64,000 bases of DNA from Paracidovorax citrulli (GTDB lineage Bacteria; Pseudomonadota; Gammaproteobacteria; Burkholderiales; Burkholderiaceae_C). The stretch is taken from assembly GCF_900100305.1 (NCBI RefSeq), contig NZ_FNEY01000003.1:1-64000 (forward strand). The letters are read 5' to 3'. Shown one piece after another: positions 42,410-51,899 of the stretch (the stretch's first letter is position 1; each line of letters starts with the position of its first letter). A program made the translations under genes and the position numbers. Under the pieces are notes generated by a model. The model was not told the origin of the DNA. It worked only from the letters and a program-made list of their open reading frames with translations, and ran no database searches.

Positions 42410-42799
42410 TCAGGACGGCATTACCGGGTGGCAGGTGAATTCGAGCTCGGGAAAATCGTCGCTCAATTCCTGGCCGAATTCGAGGATGGTGTCGTCCTCC
42501 TCATCGTAGTACCAGTGGAGCGCGACGGTGTTGCCCTCTTCCGCCGCGTCGTTCAGCGCGTCGATGAGATTGAACAGCATCTTCGTGCTGGAGCTGTTGA
42601 AGTAGGCCAGCGCAATGTGCACTTCAATGCGCTGTTCCCGCTGCTGCGACAGGTATTCACGCAGGCGCGCGATGACGTCGCCATAGAACGCCGCGGCGTT
42701 CTCGGGATAGGACTCGCCGCGCAGGTGGAGGGTGTGCCTGTCGAACTGGAAGTCCACCTCGGGGGAACTGGGGGTCGGTGCGATGTAAAGATTGTCCAT
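42410..42799 (-). CDS. siaC: SiaC-like phosphorylation-switch protein (DUF1987)
   Basis: This 129-residue protein belongs to the DUF1987/SiaC family. It has the strand DFQFDRHTLHLRGESYPENA and the loop IALAYFNSSSTKMLFNLID. The hydroxyl residues Ser70, Ser71 and Thr72 in that loop match the site phosphorylated in the Pseudomonas protein. Unphosphorylated SiaC activates the cyclase SiaD; SiaB phosphorylates it and SiaA removes the phosphate. The gene lies 31 bases after siaB. Confidence 0.9.
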   Translation of the reverse strand: MDNLYIAPTPSSPEVDFQFDRHTLHLRGESYPENAAAFYGDVIARLREYLSQQREQRIEVHIALAYFNSSSTKMLFNLIDALNDAAEEGNTVALHWYYDEEDDTILEFGQELSDDFPELEFTCHPVMPS

Positions 42800-42830
42800 G
42801 GTGTTCTCTGCTTGGGGCTGGCGCCGCGGC

Positions 42831-43403
42831 TCAGATCGCAGCCTTCAGGTAGAAGACCGGCGTGCCTGCCGCGCCCTGCGCGGCTTCGAAGTCGAATTCG
42901 AGTGGCGCGCTGGCATCGCGGGCCACCGTCAGGAATCCCATGCCGGCGCCCTTGCTGCCCGAGGGCGTTTCCTCGCGCAGGGTCTGGCGGTAGGCCTGCT
43001 TGATCTCGTCGAGCGTCATGCTGCACAGGTGTTCGAGCTTGGCGCGCAGCTCGTCGGCCGCGGCCGCCTCGATGGGATTCGCGCACAGCAGCAGGAATCG
43101 GCCGTCGGTTTCCCGGCGGATGCAGACCGAACCGTGGCGCAGCTCCCCTTCCGTCTGGCTGGGCGGCGTCAGGGTGTCGGAGGAGTAGTGAATGATGTTC
43201 TGCGCCATCTCGATGAAGGACGAGAACAGCTTGCGCCGCGTGGGCCCGGCGATGCCGGCCACCTCCAGCTGCAGCTTCACGGCGTCCGCCATGGCCGCCA
43301 CGATGTGCTGGGAGAAGTAGCCGACGTAATAGAAGATCACCTGGTGTTCCCGGGCGACGCTGAAGAAGGGGCCGTACTTGCTGGAAATCATGGGGAAAGG
43401 CAT
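42831..43403 (-). CDS. siaB: SiaB-family protein kinase (DUF6272)
   Basis: This 190-residue protein is a GHKL-type kinase of the SiaB family. The N box is in SFIEMAQNIIHYS, and a glycine loop GSKGAGMGFLTVAR closes the nucleotide site. It should phosphorylate SiaC on Ser/Thr. ATG 43403 is used; MISSKYGPFF four codons later is an alternative. It lies 33 bases after the phosphatase gene, in the operon 44665 to 39408. Confidence 0.88.
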   Translation of the reverse strand: MPFPMISSKYGPFFSVAREHQVIFYYVGYFSQHIVAAMADAVKLQLEVAGIAGPTRRKLFSSFIEMAQNIIHYSSDTLTPPSQTEGELRHGSVCIRRETDGRFLLLCANPIEAAAADELRAKLEHLCSMTLDEIKQAYRQTLREETPSGSKGAGMGFLTVARDASAPLEFDFEAAQGAAGTPVFYLKAAI

Positions 43404-43436
43404 TGCTGCGGGACGTCGTGGATGAAGGGGGCGGCT

Positions 43437-44453
43437 TCAGGCTCGGAAGCACAGGAACGTCACGTCGTCGCGCCGTTCGTGTTCTCCCTGCCATTGGTTC
43501 AGGGCGTCCCGCATGGCACGGTTGATGTCCTCCGGCCGGCCGTCCCGGTGGCCCAGCAACAGATCGCGAATCCGGCGCTTGCCCAGTGCGATGGCGCGCG
43601 GGCCGCCCACCTGATCGATCAGCCCGTCCGTGGTGACGAATACGAGGCTGCCTGCCGGCAGGTGCAGCGTCTGGTTCTGCCATGCGTAATCCATCCCGCT
43701 GTCCACGTAGCCCACGCCCTTGCGCTGGCCTTCGGCGGTTTCCACCGCGTCGGCGCCGGGCCGCAGCACATGGAGCGAGAGCCGGGCGCCGGAGAACACC
43801 AGCCGCTCGGCGGCGGGCTCGTACCAGAAAAAGGCGGCGTCCATGCCGTCGTCGGAACCCGGCGTCTCGTCCTTGCCGTCCACCTGGCCCAGGACCTGCT
43901 TGATGCTCTGGTTCACGCTGGCCAGCAGGCACGCAGGATCGCGCGGTCCGTGCCGCTCGATCGCCTGGCCCAGGCTGGTGGACGCGATGAGCGTCATGAA
44001 CGCGCCGGGCACGCCATGGCCGGTGCAGTCCGCCACGGCCCCGAACCATCCGTCGTCCGCGAGGCTGAACTGGTAGAAATCGCCCCCGACCACGTCGCGC
44101 GGCTCCCACACCAGGGCGGCCTGCGGACAGGCGCGCGCCAGCGTCTCCCGCGAAGTGCGCAGCGTGGACTGCTGTATCACGCTGGCGTACTCGATGCTGT
44201 GCATGATCTGCCGGTTGCGGGACGCCTGCATGTCCGCCACCACGCGCATCAGCTGCAGCCCGTTGCCCACGCCGGCGAACGCGCCCTCGCGGGTGATGAT
44301 GAAGCCGTCGGACAGCGCCTTCTCGCCATACTCCACCGCCCGGCGGGTGAGCGTGTCGATGTCCATCGCCACGTCCACGACGAGGGGTTCCTTGTCCATG
44401 AAGGCGATGCAGCTCTTGCGGCCGTACAGTTCCATGCGGAACTGCTTGCTCAT
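43437..44453 (-). CDS. siaA: PP2C/SpoIIE-type phosphatase, C-terminal fragment of a CBS-PP2C SiaA-like protein
   Basis: This 338-residue product contains the second CBS-like half (KSCIAFMDKEPLVVDVAMDID, SDGFIITREGAFAGVG) and a complete PP2C phosphatase domain with WEPRDVVGGDFY, ADCTGHGVPGAFMT, TTDGLID and RRDDVTF, so the metal-binding Asp residues are all present. It should dephosphorylate the SiaC-like protein. The natural N-terminus appears to be the CBS piece at 44450-44665, in another frame. ATG 44453 overlaps that gene's TGA, so coupled reinitiation is possible. Confidence 0.8.
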   Translation of the reverse strand: MSKQFRMELYGRKSCIAFMDKEPLVVDVAMDIDTLTRRAVEYGEKALSDGFIITREGAFAGVGNGLQLMRVVADMQASRNRQIMHSIEYASVIQQSTLRTSRETLARACPQAALVWEPRDVVGGDFYQFSLADDGWFGAVADCTGHGVPGAFMTLIASTSLGQAIERHGPRDPACLLASVNQSIKQVLGQVDGKDETPGSDDGMDAAFFWYEPAAERLVFSGARLSLHVLRPGADAVETAEGQRKGVGYVDSGMDYAWQNQTLHLPAGSLVFVTTDGLIDQVGGPRAIALGKRRIRDLLLGHRDGRPEDINRAMRDALNQWQGEHERRDDVTFLCFRA

Positions 44454-44665
44454 CTGCGAAAGATGTTGCGGTTGATGAGGCCGATGGGCCGCCCGTCTTC
44501 CACCACGGGCAGCGCGGCGAGATCCCGGTGGCGGCTGAACGCCTCCATGACGTCCTCGTTCGTCTGGCCGGCGGTCATGCACGGCACGGGCGTGCACAGG
44601 TCCGCGGCGCTGGGAGGGCGGAAACGGGGGCGGAATTGGGTCAGATACGCACGGGATTCGGACAT
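44450..44665 (-). CDS. CBS-domain N-terminal fragment of the SiaA-like phosphatase
   Basis: This 71-residue product begins MSESRAYLTQF and contains most of one CBS domain (CMTAGQTNEDVMEAFSRHRD, LPVVEDGRPIGLINRNIF), then stops as RR-TGA at 44450. The sequence runs on in the next frame as LSQMSKQFRMELYG, which is the expected continuation of the same domain. Restoring four bases between ATC and TCGCAG (near 44456-44462) joins both frames without gap. I infer a 4-base deletion, or a sequencing error. A TTG start at 44728 would lengthen it with no homology. Confidence 0.75.
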   Translation of the reverse strand: MSESRAYLTQFRPRFRPPSAADLCTPVPCMTAGQTNEDVMEAFSRHRDLAALPVVEDGRPIGLINRNIFRR

Positions 44666-44810
44666 GCCTGCGGCGCCGGAAATGATGTCAGTAAATGTTA
44701 ATGACACAACATTTCCGTTTGATGACAACTATCGCCTGGCCGATGACAATTGGCTTTCGGACATGACACGCCCGTTCCCGACCCGTGGCGCTACCGGGCG
44801 GATCAGGGGC

Positions 44811-45506
44811 TCACACCTCCAGCCACTCCCGCCGCACTGCCGTATCCGCGCGCAAGCCTTCGGGCGTGCCGTCGAAGACGATGCTGCCGTGGCCCATGAC
44901 GAGTGCCCGGTCGGAGATCCGCATCGCGATGGTGAGTTTTTGCTCGATGAGCAGTACCGACACGCCGCGCTCGCGGATCTTCGTGAGGTATTCGCCCACC
45001 AGCTCGACGATCTTCGGGGCCAGCCCCTCGGTGGGCTCGTCGATGATGATGAGGTCCGGATCGCCCATGAGCGTGCGGCAGAGCGTGAGCATCTGCTGCT
45101 CGCCGCCGGACATCACCCCGGCCTCGGTGTGCTGCCGCTCCTTGAGGCGCGGGAACATCGCGTACATGTCGTCGAAGCCCCAGCGGCTGCCTTTGCCCCG
45201 GCCCTTCTGGCCCAGCAGCAGGTTCTGGTGCACGGTCAGGTTGGGAAACACGTCGCGGCTCTCGGGCACGTAGCCCAGGCCCAGGTGCGCGATCTCGTAG
45301 GGCTTGCGGCCCGTGAGCCCCTGCCCCTTCCACTCGAGCGTGCCCTCCCAGTGCACCAGGCCCATGATGGCCTTGGCCGTGGTGGAGCGGCCCGAGCCGT
45401 TGCGCCCCAGCAGGGCCACGATCTCGCCGGGGGCCACGTCGAAACCCACTCCGTGCAGCACGTGGCTCTTGCCGTAATAGGCGTGCAGATTGTCGATGTG
45501 CAGCAT
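44811..45506 (-). CDS. livF: Branched-chain amino-acid-type ABC transporter ATPase LivF
   Basis: This 231-residue ATPase drives uptake through LivHM. It has the signature VMSGGEQQML and Walker B LIIIDEPTEGLAP. Walker A reads GRNGSGRST, with Arg (codon CGC) where almost all ABC ATPases have Lys. This may be a lineage trait of LivF in this family rather than a defect. It is the last gene of the liv operon, one base after livG. Confidence 0.92.
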   Translation of the reverse strand: MLHIDNLHAYYGKSHVLHGVGFDVAPGEIVALLGRNGSGRSTTAKAIMGLVHWEGTLEWKGQGLTGRKPYEIAHLGLGYVPESRDVFPNLTVHQNLLLGQKGRGKGSRWGFDDMYAMFPRLKERQHTEAGVMSGGEQQMLTLCRTLMGDPDLIIIDEPTEGLAPKIVELVGEYLTKIRERGVSVLLIEQKLTIAMRISDRALVMGHGSIVFDGTPEGLRADTAVRREWLEV

Positions 45507-45507
45507 G

Positions 45508-46302
45508 TCAGTGGCCCTCCGCCTGCTCTGCGGCGATCACCGATCCCAGATAGGCCTCCTGCACGCGCGGATTGGCGCGCACGGCCTCCGGAGTGTCGAA
45601 GGCGATCACCTCCCCGTACACCACCACCGCGATGCGGTCGGCCAGGCCGAAGACCACGCCCATGTCGTGCTCCACCGTCAGCAGCGTGCGCCCCTGGGTG
45701 ACTTCGCGGATCAGCTGGATGAAGCGCGTGGTCTCGCTCTTGCTCATGCCCGCCGTGGGCTCGTCCAGCAGGATGACGCTGGCACCGCCGGCGATGGTGA
45801 TGCCGATCTCCAGCGCGCGCTGCTCCGCATAGGTCAGGTTCATGGCCAGGGTGTCGCGCTTGGATTCCAGGTGGATCTGCCCCAGCAGTTCCTCCGCCCG
45901 GGCGTTCGCGTCGTGGAGCCGGGAAAGGAAGCGCCAGAAGCTGTAGCGGTAGCCCAGGCTCCAGAGCACGCCACAGCGCAGGTTCTCGAACACGCTCAGC
46001 TTCGGGAAGATGTTGGTGATCTGGAAGCTGCGCGACAGGCCCATGCGGTTGATCTCGTACGGCGCCCTGCCGTCGATGCGCTGGCCGTTGAGCAGCACCT
46101 CGCCGCTGGTGGGACCGAAGCGCCCGCTGATCAGGTTGAACAAGGTGGATTTGCCCGCACCGTTCGGGCCGATGATGGCCACGCGCTCGCCGGCCCGCAC
46201 CGACAGGTTGGCGCCGCGGATGATCTCCGTCTTGCCGAAGCGCTTGCGCAGGTCGCGCAGTTCCAGCGCAGGGGCTGCAGGATGGTGGTTCACGGCCGTC
46301 AT
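45508..46302 (-). CDS. livG: Branched-chain amino-acid-type ABC transporter ATPase LivG
   Basis: This 264-residue ATPase has a normal Walker A (GPNGAGKST), Walker B (ASVILLDEPTAGMSK) and H-loop (VEHDMGVVFGLADR). The ABC signature is degenerate, reading LTYAEQRALEI, as often in LivG. ATG 46302 overlaps the livM stop. It pairs with LivF on the cytoplasmic side of the LivHM channel. Confidence 0.92.
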   Translation of the reverse strand: MTAVNHHPAAPALELRDLRKRFGKTEIIRGANLSVRAGERVAIIGPNGAGKSTLFNLISGRFGPTSGEVLLNGQRIDGRAPYEINRMGLSRSFQITNIFPKLSVFENLRCGVLWSLGYRYSFWRFLSRLHDANARAEELLGQIHLESKRDTLAMNLTYAEQRALEIGITIAGGASVILLDEPTAGMSKSETTRFIQLIREVTQGRTLLTVEHDMGVVFGLADRIAVVVYGEVIAFDTPEAVRANPRVQEAYLGSVIAAEQAEGH

Positions 46303-47621
46303 GCGCGGTCTCCCCGGCCGGAAAGGCCCGACCGCAGGTCTCGTTCGATGCCCTCCTGGGTGGCTCCCCAGGCCAGGGCGAAGCGCCTGCGGCACACCTC
46401 GAACAGGCCCAGCCCCACGGCGAACACGATGCCGGCGCCGATCCAGGTCGCGGTACTGCGCGCATCGAGGGTCATGCCCAGGAATCCGATCTGCGGCCCG
46501 AGCGCCGCGTTGAGCTGCAGGTGGTAGGTCATCTCGATCATCGCGGCGGCGCCCGCGACCGCGATGAGCGCGGAGCAGGCGAGCGCGAGGTAGCCCGGCA
46601 ACAACGGCTTGAGCCGCCCATGGCGCGCAACGCGCAGGTTCATCATGATCAGGCTGGCGATGCCACCGGGGGCGTACATGACCATGAACAGGAACACCAG
46701 GCCCAGGTACAGCAGCCAGGCCTTGGAGAGTTCCGACAGCAGCACGGAGGCGAAGACCAGCAGCACCGCGCCGATGATGGGCCCGAAGAAGAAGGTGGCG
46801 CCGCCGAGGAAGGTGAACAGCAGGTAGGAGCCCGAGCGCATCACGCTCACGCTGTCGGCCGCGGTGACGATCTCGAAATTGATCGCCGCCAGCGCGCCGC
46901 CGATGCCGGCGAAGAAGCCGGAGATGATGAAGGCGTAATAGCGCACGCGCTGGGTGTTGTAGCCGATGAACTCCACGCGCTCCGGGTTGTCGCGCACCGC
47001 GTTCAGCATGCGGCCGAGCGGCGTGCCGGTGAAGGCGAACATGAGCGCCGTGCAGACGAAGCAGTAGGCGGCGATCAGGTAGTACACCTGGATGGCCGGG
47101 CCGAAGGTGATGCCGAAGAACCCCTTGCCGTAGACGCGGTCGGTCGTGATGCCGCCCTCGCCCCCGAACACCTCGGGGAACATCAGCGCCATGGAGGCCA
47201 CGAGCTCGCCGATGCCCAGCGTGATCATCGCGAACGTGGTACCGGACTTCTTCGTGGTGACGAAGCCCAGCAGCACCGCGAAGAACATGCCGGCCAGGCC
47301 GCCTACCAGCGGGATGAGGACCAGCGGCACGGGCAGCGCGCCCTTGCCGGCCCAGTTCATGGCGTGCACGGCCATGAAGGAGCCCAGGCCGGTATAGACG
47401 GCATGCCCGAAACTCAGCATGCCGCCCTGCCCCAGCAGGATGTTGTAGGACAGGCAGATGATGATGAGGTAGCCGATCTGCGAGAGCATGGTGAGCGCCA
47501 GGCTGCTGGTGAACAGCATCGGCGCCACGATCAGCGCCAGCGCGAACAGGCCCCAGACCACGGCGCGGCCGATGTCGAGCGGCCGGAAACGATAGACCCC
47601 GGAAGTTGGATGCATGGCCAT
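46299..47621 (-). CDS. livM: ABC transporter permease LivM
   Basis: This 440-residue inner-membrane permease has about ten helices and the LivM core LSYNILLGQGGMLSFGHAVY and ERVEFIGYNTQRVRYYAF. It is about 100 residues longer than many LivM proteins because of a C-terminal extension with two further hydrophobic segments (about 350-430). It begins 4 bases after the livH stop. Substrate is probably a branched-chain amino acid, amide or short acid, given the uncertain specificity of this family. Confidence 0.92.
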   Translation of the reverse strand: MAMHPTSGVYRFRPLDIGRAVVWGLFALALIVAPMLFTSSLALTMLSQIGYLIIICLSYNILLGQGGMLSFGHAVYTGLGSFMAVHAMNWAGKGALPVPLVLIPLVGGLAGMFFAVLLGFVTTKKSGTTFAMITLGIGELVASMALMFPEVFGGEGGITTDRVYGKGFFGITFGPAIQVYYLIAAYCFVCTALMFAFTGTPLGRMLNAVRDNPERVEFIGYNTQRVRYYAFIISGFFAGIGGALAAINFEIVTAADSVSVMRSGSYLLFTFLGGATFFFGPIIGAVLLVFASVLLSELSKAWLLYLGLVFLFMVMYAPGGIASLIMMNLRVARHGRLKPLLPGYLALACSALIAVAGAAAMIEMTYHLQLNAALGPQIGFLGMTLDARSTATWIGAGIVFAVGLGLFEVCRRRFALAWGATQEGIERDLRSGLSGRGDRA

Positions 47622-47625
47622 GGTG

Positions 47626-48579
47626 TCAGTCCTCCCGCGTTCCGAGCAGTCCCTTGGGACGGAAGATCAGGATCAGCACGAGGAAAAGGTACGGCAGGAT
47701 CGGCGCGACCTGCGAGATGGTGAGCTTGAGCAAGGGGTAGCCGAAGGTCTGCTCCGTGACGGCCATGCCCGCCGTGCGCAGCGCGTCCGCCAGGGAGTAG
47801 TCCAGGGCGACGGCGAAGGTCTGCACCAGGCCGATGATGAGCGAAGCCAGGAAGGCCCCCGCGAGCGAGCCCATGCCCCCCACCACGACGACCACGAAGA
47901 TGATGGAGCCCACCGAGGCGGCCATCGCTGGCTCGGTGACGTAGGTGTTGCCGCCGATGACGCCCGCCAGCCCGGCCAGGGCGCAGCCGCCGCCGAACAC
48001 CAGCATGAAGACCCGGGGCACGTTGTGGCCGAGCGCTTCCACCATCTCGGGTTGCTTGAGCGCCGCCTGGATGACGAGGCCGATGCGCGTGCGGGTCAGG
48101 ACCAGCCAGACGGACAGCAGCATCAGCAGCGCCACCAGCATCACGAAGGAGCGCGACTTGGGAAACTGCGTGCCGTAGAGCGTGAAAAGCGGCCCCTGCA
48201 GCTGGGACGGCAGGCCGTAGGGCACGGTGGAGCGTCCCCAGACGAGCTGCACGACCTCCAGAATGAGGTACGACAGGCCGAAGGTGACGAGCAATTCGGG
48301 CACGTGCCCGAACTTGTGAACCCGCCGCAGCGCGTAGCGCTCGAACGCCGCGCCCAGTGCCCCCACGGCCAGCGGCGCGATGACGAGCGCGGGCCAGAAG
48401 CCCACCACGCCCGAAATGGAGTAGGCGAAATAGGCGCCGAGCATGTAGAAGCTGGTGTGGGCGAAATTGAGCACACCCATCATGCTGAAGATCAGCGTCA
48501 GCCCGGAACTCAGCATGAACAGCAGGAGCCCGTAGCTCAATCCATTGAGCAGGGAGATGACGAAAAACTCGAGGTTCAT
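47626..48579 (-). CDS. livH: ABC transporter permease LivH
   Basis: This 317-residue permease starts MNLEFFVISLLNGLSYGLLLFM and has the LivH motifs FSMMGVLNFAHTSFYMLGAY and GGMGSLAGAFLASLIIG. ATG 48579 is chosen by homology over the upstream start at 48639. It lies 112 bases after the binding-protein gene and 4 bases before livM. Confidence 0.93.
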   Translation of the reverse strand: MNLEFFVISLLNGLSYGLLLFMLSSGLTLIFSMMGVLNFAHTSFYMLGAYFAYSISGVVGFWPALVIAPLAVGALGAAFERYALRRVHKFGHVPELLVTFGLSYLILEVVQLVWGRSTVPYGLPSQLQGPLFTLYGTQFPKSRSFVMLVALLMLLSVWLVLTRTRIGLVIQAALKQPEMVEALGHNVPRVFMLVFGGGCALAGLAGVIGGNTYVTEPAMAASVGSIIFVVVVVGGMGSLAGAFLASLIIGLVQTFAVALDYSLADALRTAGMAVTEQTFGYPLLKLTISQVAPILPYLFLVLILIFRPKGLLGTRED

Positions 48580-48691
48580 CGGGATCAGGCCGCGAGGCGC
48601 TTGCGGGAGGGGCTGGACGGGAGGACCGTGGGGAAGCACCCGGGGCGGCGTGCGCCCCGGGTCCGGCCGGTGTGGGGGCCCGCCAGGGCGG

Positions 48692-49927
48692 TCAGGAAGG
48701 CCGCTTCATCTGGCACGAAGTGGGCGTGCTCGCCACGTAGGGCTCGTAGTACTTCACGGGCACGAAGGTGTAGCCCGTATTTTCCGCATCGTAGGGGTAC
48801 TTGCCGCCCGCCTTCTCCCACTTGGAGACGAAGAGGCCCTGCTGAAGCTGGTGGTCGGACTTGCGCATTTCCACCTCGCCGTTGAAGCTGTTGAACTTCA
48901 TGCCCTCCAGCACGCTGGCCACCTTCACGGGGTCGGTGCTCTTGGCCTTCACGAAGCCCGCGTCCAGCATCGCGAAGGCGTGGTAGACGGCCCCCGTGTA
49001 CATGTCGTCGTTGAACTTCTTCTTGTAGTCGGCCACCACGCGGCCGATGTCGCCGGGCAGGTTCAGGTGGTTGTACGAGACCATGTACACGCGCCCTGCC
49101 GCGGCCGCGCCCATGGCGGTGGGCGAGCCGGTCACGCCGCCGTAGTAGGTGTAGAAGTTGACATTGTTCAGGCCCGCGTCGTTCGCCGCCTTGATCAGCA
49201 GCGCGAGGTCGGAGCCCCAGTTGCCGGTGATCACCGTGTCGGCGCCCGACTGCTTGATCTTGGCGATGTAGGGCGCGAAATCGCGCACCTGGGCCAGGGG
49301 GTGCAGGTCGTCGCCCACGATCTGCACGTCGGGCCGCTTGCGGGCCAGGTTCTCCTTGGCGTACTTGGAGACCTGCTGGCCGTGCGCGTAGTTCTGGTTG
49401 ATGAGATAGACCTTCTTGATGGCGGGCTGGTCCTTCATGAAGGTGGTCATGGCCTCCATCTTCATCGACGTGTCGGCGTCGAGGCGGAAGTGCCAGTAGC
49501 TGCACTTGCTGTTGGTGAGGTCCGGATCGACCGCGGCGTAGTTGAGGTAGAGCACCTCCTTGCCGGGATTGCGCGCATTGTGCTTTTCCAGCGCGTCGAT
49601 GATGGCGAGCGCGGGTCCGGAGCCGTTGCCCTGCACCACGTAGCGCGCGCCCTGGTCCATCGCGGAGCGCAGCGCGCTGGTGGTTTCCTGGGGGCTGAGC
49701 TTGTTGTCGATGCCGATGACCTCGAACTTCACGCCCGAGGCGTTCTTCTTGCTGAATTCCTCTGCGAGGAACTGGAAGCTCTTGAGTTGGTTGGTGCCCA
49801 CCGCGGCCATCAGGCCCGAAAGTGGATCGAGCCAGGCGATCTTGACGGTTTCGCCCTTCTGGGCAAAGGCACCGCCTGCGGTCGCCAACATTGCAGATAC
49901 AGCCACCAGTTTGATAGCAAATCTCAT
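48692..49927 (-). CDS. Branched-chain amino-acid-type periplasmic binding protein
   Basis: This 411-residue type I solute-binding protein delivers substrate to LivHMGF. A signal peptide ends near residue 22 (GGAFAQ). The mature part has IAWLDPLSGLMAAVG, VVQGNGSGPALAII and YLNYAAVDPDLTNSKCSYWHFR. AAGGAGAC lies about 6 bases before ATG 49927. It heads the operon. Ligand is unknown; amide or acyl ligands are also seen in this family. Confidence 0.92.
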   Translation of the reverse strand: MRFAIKLVAVSAMLATAGGAFAQKGETVKIAWLDPLSGLMAAVGTNQLKSFQFLAEEFSKKNASGVKFEVIGIDNKLSPQETTSALRSAMDQGARYVVQGNGSGPALAIIDALEKHNARNPGKEVLYLNYAAVDPDLTNSKCSYWHFRLDADTSMKMEAMTTFMKDQPAIKKVYLINQNYAHGQQVSKYAKENLARKRPDVQIVGDDLHPLAQVRDFAPYIAKIKQSGADTVITGNWGSDLALLIKAANDAGLNNVNFYTYYGGVTGSPTAMGAAAAGRVYMVSYNHLNLPGDIGRVVADYKKKFNDDMYTGAVYHAFAMLDAGFVKAKSTDPVKVASVLEGMKFNSFNGEVEMRKSDHQLQQGLFVSKWEKAGGKYPYDAENTGYTFVPVKYYEPYVASTPTSCQMKRPS

Positions 49928-50075
49928 CGCCTGTCTCCTTGCGTATTGGGGTCACCGAACACGCCGCAGCGTACAGGCGAGCTCCGCGGCGGTGTTCAGG
50001 GATTCACCCTAGCGTCTATCCCGGATGCGACTCGCGGCGGCGCGCCGCCCGCGCCGCGCGCCGCACCTGCCGCGC

Positions 50076-51716
50076 TCAGAGCCCGGGCAGGCGGTAGCCC
50101 TGCAACTGGTCGCGCAGCTTCGCCTTGAGCATCTTCCCGGTCGCGCCGATGGGGATCGCATCGAGGAACACGACATCGTCCGGAATCTGCCATTTCGCGG
50201 TCTTCCCCTCGTAGAAGGCCAACAGTTCCTCGCGCGTGAGTTCCGCGCCCTGGCGCCGCACGACGGCCACGATGGGTCGCTCGTCCCACTTCGGATGCGG
50301 CATGCCCACGCAGGCCGCCATGGCCACGGCTGGATGCGCCATGGCGATGTTCTCGATGTCGATGGAGCTGATCCATTCGCCACCGGACTTGATCACGTCC
50401 TTGCTGCGGTCCGTGATCTGCATGTAGCCGTCGGGGTCGATGGTCGCCACGTCGCCCGTCGGGAACCAGCCGCGGCCCTGCGCGTCGGGCACCAGGGGGC
50501 TCTCGTCGGAGCGGTAGTAGCGGTCCACGATCCAGGGCCCCTTGACCAGCAGGTCGCCGTAGGTCTTGCCGTCCCAGGGCAGCTCGCGCCCTTCGCCATC
50601 GACGATTTTCATGTCGACGCCGTAGATGGCGCGGCCCTGCTTGAGCAGGATCTTCATGCGCTCCTGCTCCGGCAGGTCCAGGTGCTTGTTCTTGAGCGAG
50701 CAGAGCGTGCCCAGGGGGCTCATCTCGGTCATGCCCCAGGCATGCAGCACGCGCACGCCGTACTCGTTCTGGAAGGCCTCGATCATCGCGGGCGGGCACG
50801 CGGAGCCGCCGATCACCGTGCGCCGGAGCTTGCCGAAACGCGCGCCGATGGATCTGACGTGCTGCAGCAGCATCTGCCAGACCGTCGGTACGCCGGCCGC
50901 GAAGGTCACGCCTTCGGCGTCCATGAGGTCATAGACGGACTTCCCATCCAGCGCGGGGCCGGGGAAGACCAGCTTGCACCCGGTGAGCGGCGCCGAATAC
51001 GGGATGCCCCAGGCGTTGACGTGGAACATGGGCACCACGGGGAGCACCGAATCGCTGGCCGAAAGGCCCATCACGTCCGGCAGTGCCGCGGCGTAGGCAT
51101 GCAGGACCGAGGAGCGGTGGCTGTAGAGCACGCCCTTGGGGTGGCCCGTGGTGCCGCTGGTGTAGCAGAGGCTGGACGCGGAGTTCTCGTCGAACTCCGG
51201 CCAGGCGTAGTCGCTGGAGGCCGCGCCGATCCAGCTCTCGTAGCTCGTGAGCTGCGGAATACCCGTGCCCTCCGGCAACCGGTCGGCATCGCAAAGCGCC
51301 ACCCAGCGCCGGACCGAGGGGCATTTCGCGTGCACCGCCTGCACGATGGGCAGGAACGTGAGGTCGAAGCACAGCACTTCGTCTTCCGCATGGTTCACGA
51401 TCCAGGCGACCTGGTCGGGATGCAGCCGCGGATTGATCGTGTGCAGCACGCGGCCCGAACCGCTCACCCCGTAATACATCTCCAGGTGGCGGTAGCCGTT
51501 CCATGCCAGGCTGGCGACGCGGGCGCTGGCGGCGAGGCCCTCCGCATCCAGCGTGTTGGCGAGGTGGCGCGCACGGGCTGCCATGTCCCGGTATGTGTAG
51601 CGGTGGATGTCGCCCTCCACGCGCCGCGAGACGATCTGCGCATCACCATGGTGGCGTTCCGCGAACTCGACGAGCGTCGAAATCAACAGGGGTTGGCTCT
51701 GCATCAGGCCCAGCAT
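50076..51716 (-). CDS. Long-chain acyl-CoA ligase (AMP-forming)
   Basis: This 546-residue ANL-family enzyme activates a carboxylate with ATP and CoA. The ATP loop is [11 protein letters not shown], followed by [19 protein letters not shown], the hinge region [27 protein letters not shown] and the catalytic Lys in GATGKMLK. The motifs fit the medium/long-chain fatty acid group (AlkK-like). AAGGAGAC precedes ATG 51716. It lies before the liv operon in the same direction, 148 bases away, and would feed the beta-oxidation genes. Confidence 0.9.
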   Translation of the reverse strand: MLGLMQSQPLLISTLVEFAERHHGDAQIVSRRVEGDIHRYTYRDMAARARHLANTLDAEGLAASARVASLAWNGYRHLEMYYGVSGSGRVLHTINPRLHPDQVAWIVNHAEDEVLCFDLTFLPIVQAVHAKCPSVRRWVALCDADRLPEGTGIPQLTSYESWIGAASSDYAWPEFDENSASSLCYTSGTTGHPKGVLYSHRSSVLHAYAAALPDVMGLSASDSVLPVVPMFHVNAWGIPYSAPLTGCKLVFPGPALDGKSVYDLMDAEGVTFAAGVPTVWQMLLQHVRSIGARFGKLRRTVIGGSACPPAMIEAFQNEYGVRVLHAWGMTEMSPLGTLCSLKNKHLDLPEQERMKILLKQGRAIYGVDMKIVDGEGRELPWDGKTYGDLLVKGPWIVDRYYRSDESPLVPDAQGRGWFPTGDVATIDPDGYMQITDRSKDVIKSGGEWISSIDIENIAMAHPAVAMAACVGMPHPKWDERPIVAVVRRQGAELTREELLAFYEGKTAKWQIPDDVVFLDAIPIGATGKMLKAKLRDQLQGYRLPGL

Positions 51717-51899
51717 GTTTGTCTCCTTCAATCCCGTGGATGTGGTGATCACCGGATCCTAACCCTGCTGTACGGTGCCGCGCCCCCAGGGCAACCCCGC
51801 GTCCGGCGGCCCTTGTCGCCAGGTTGACAGGCGACGGGAAGGTGCCGGTTGTTGCACGCAAGCCCCTGTGGCCCGCCCAGGCAAAGAGGGTGGGAGACA

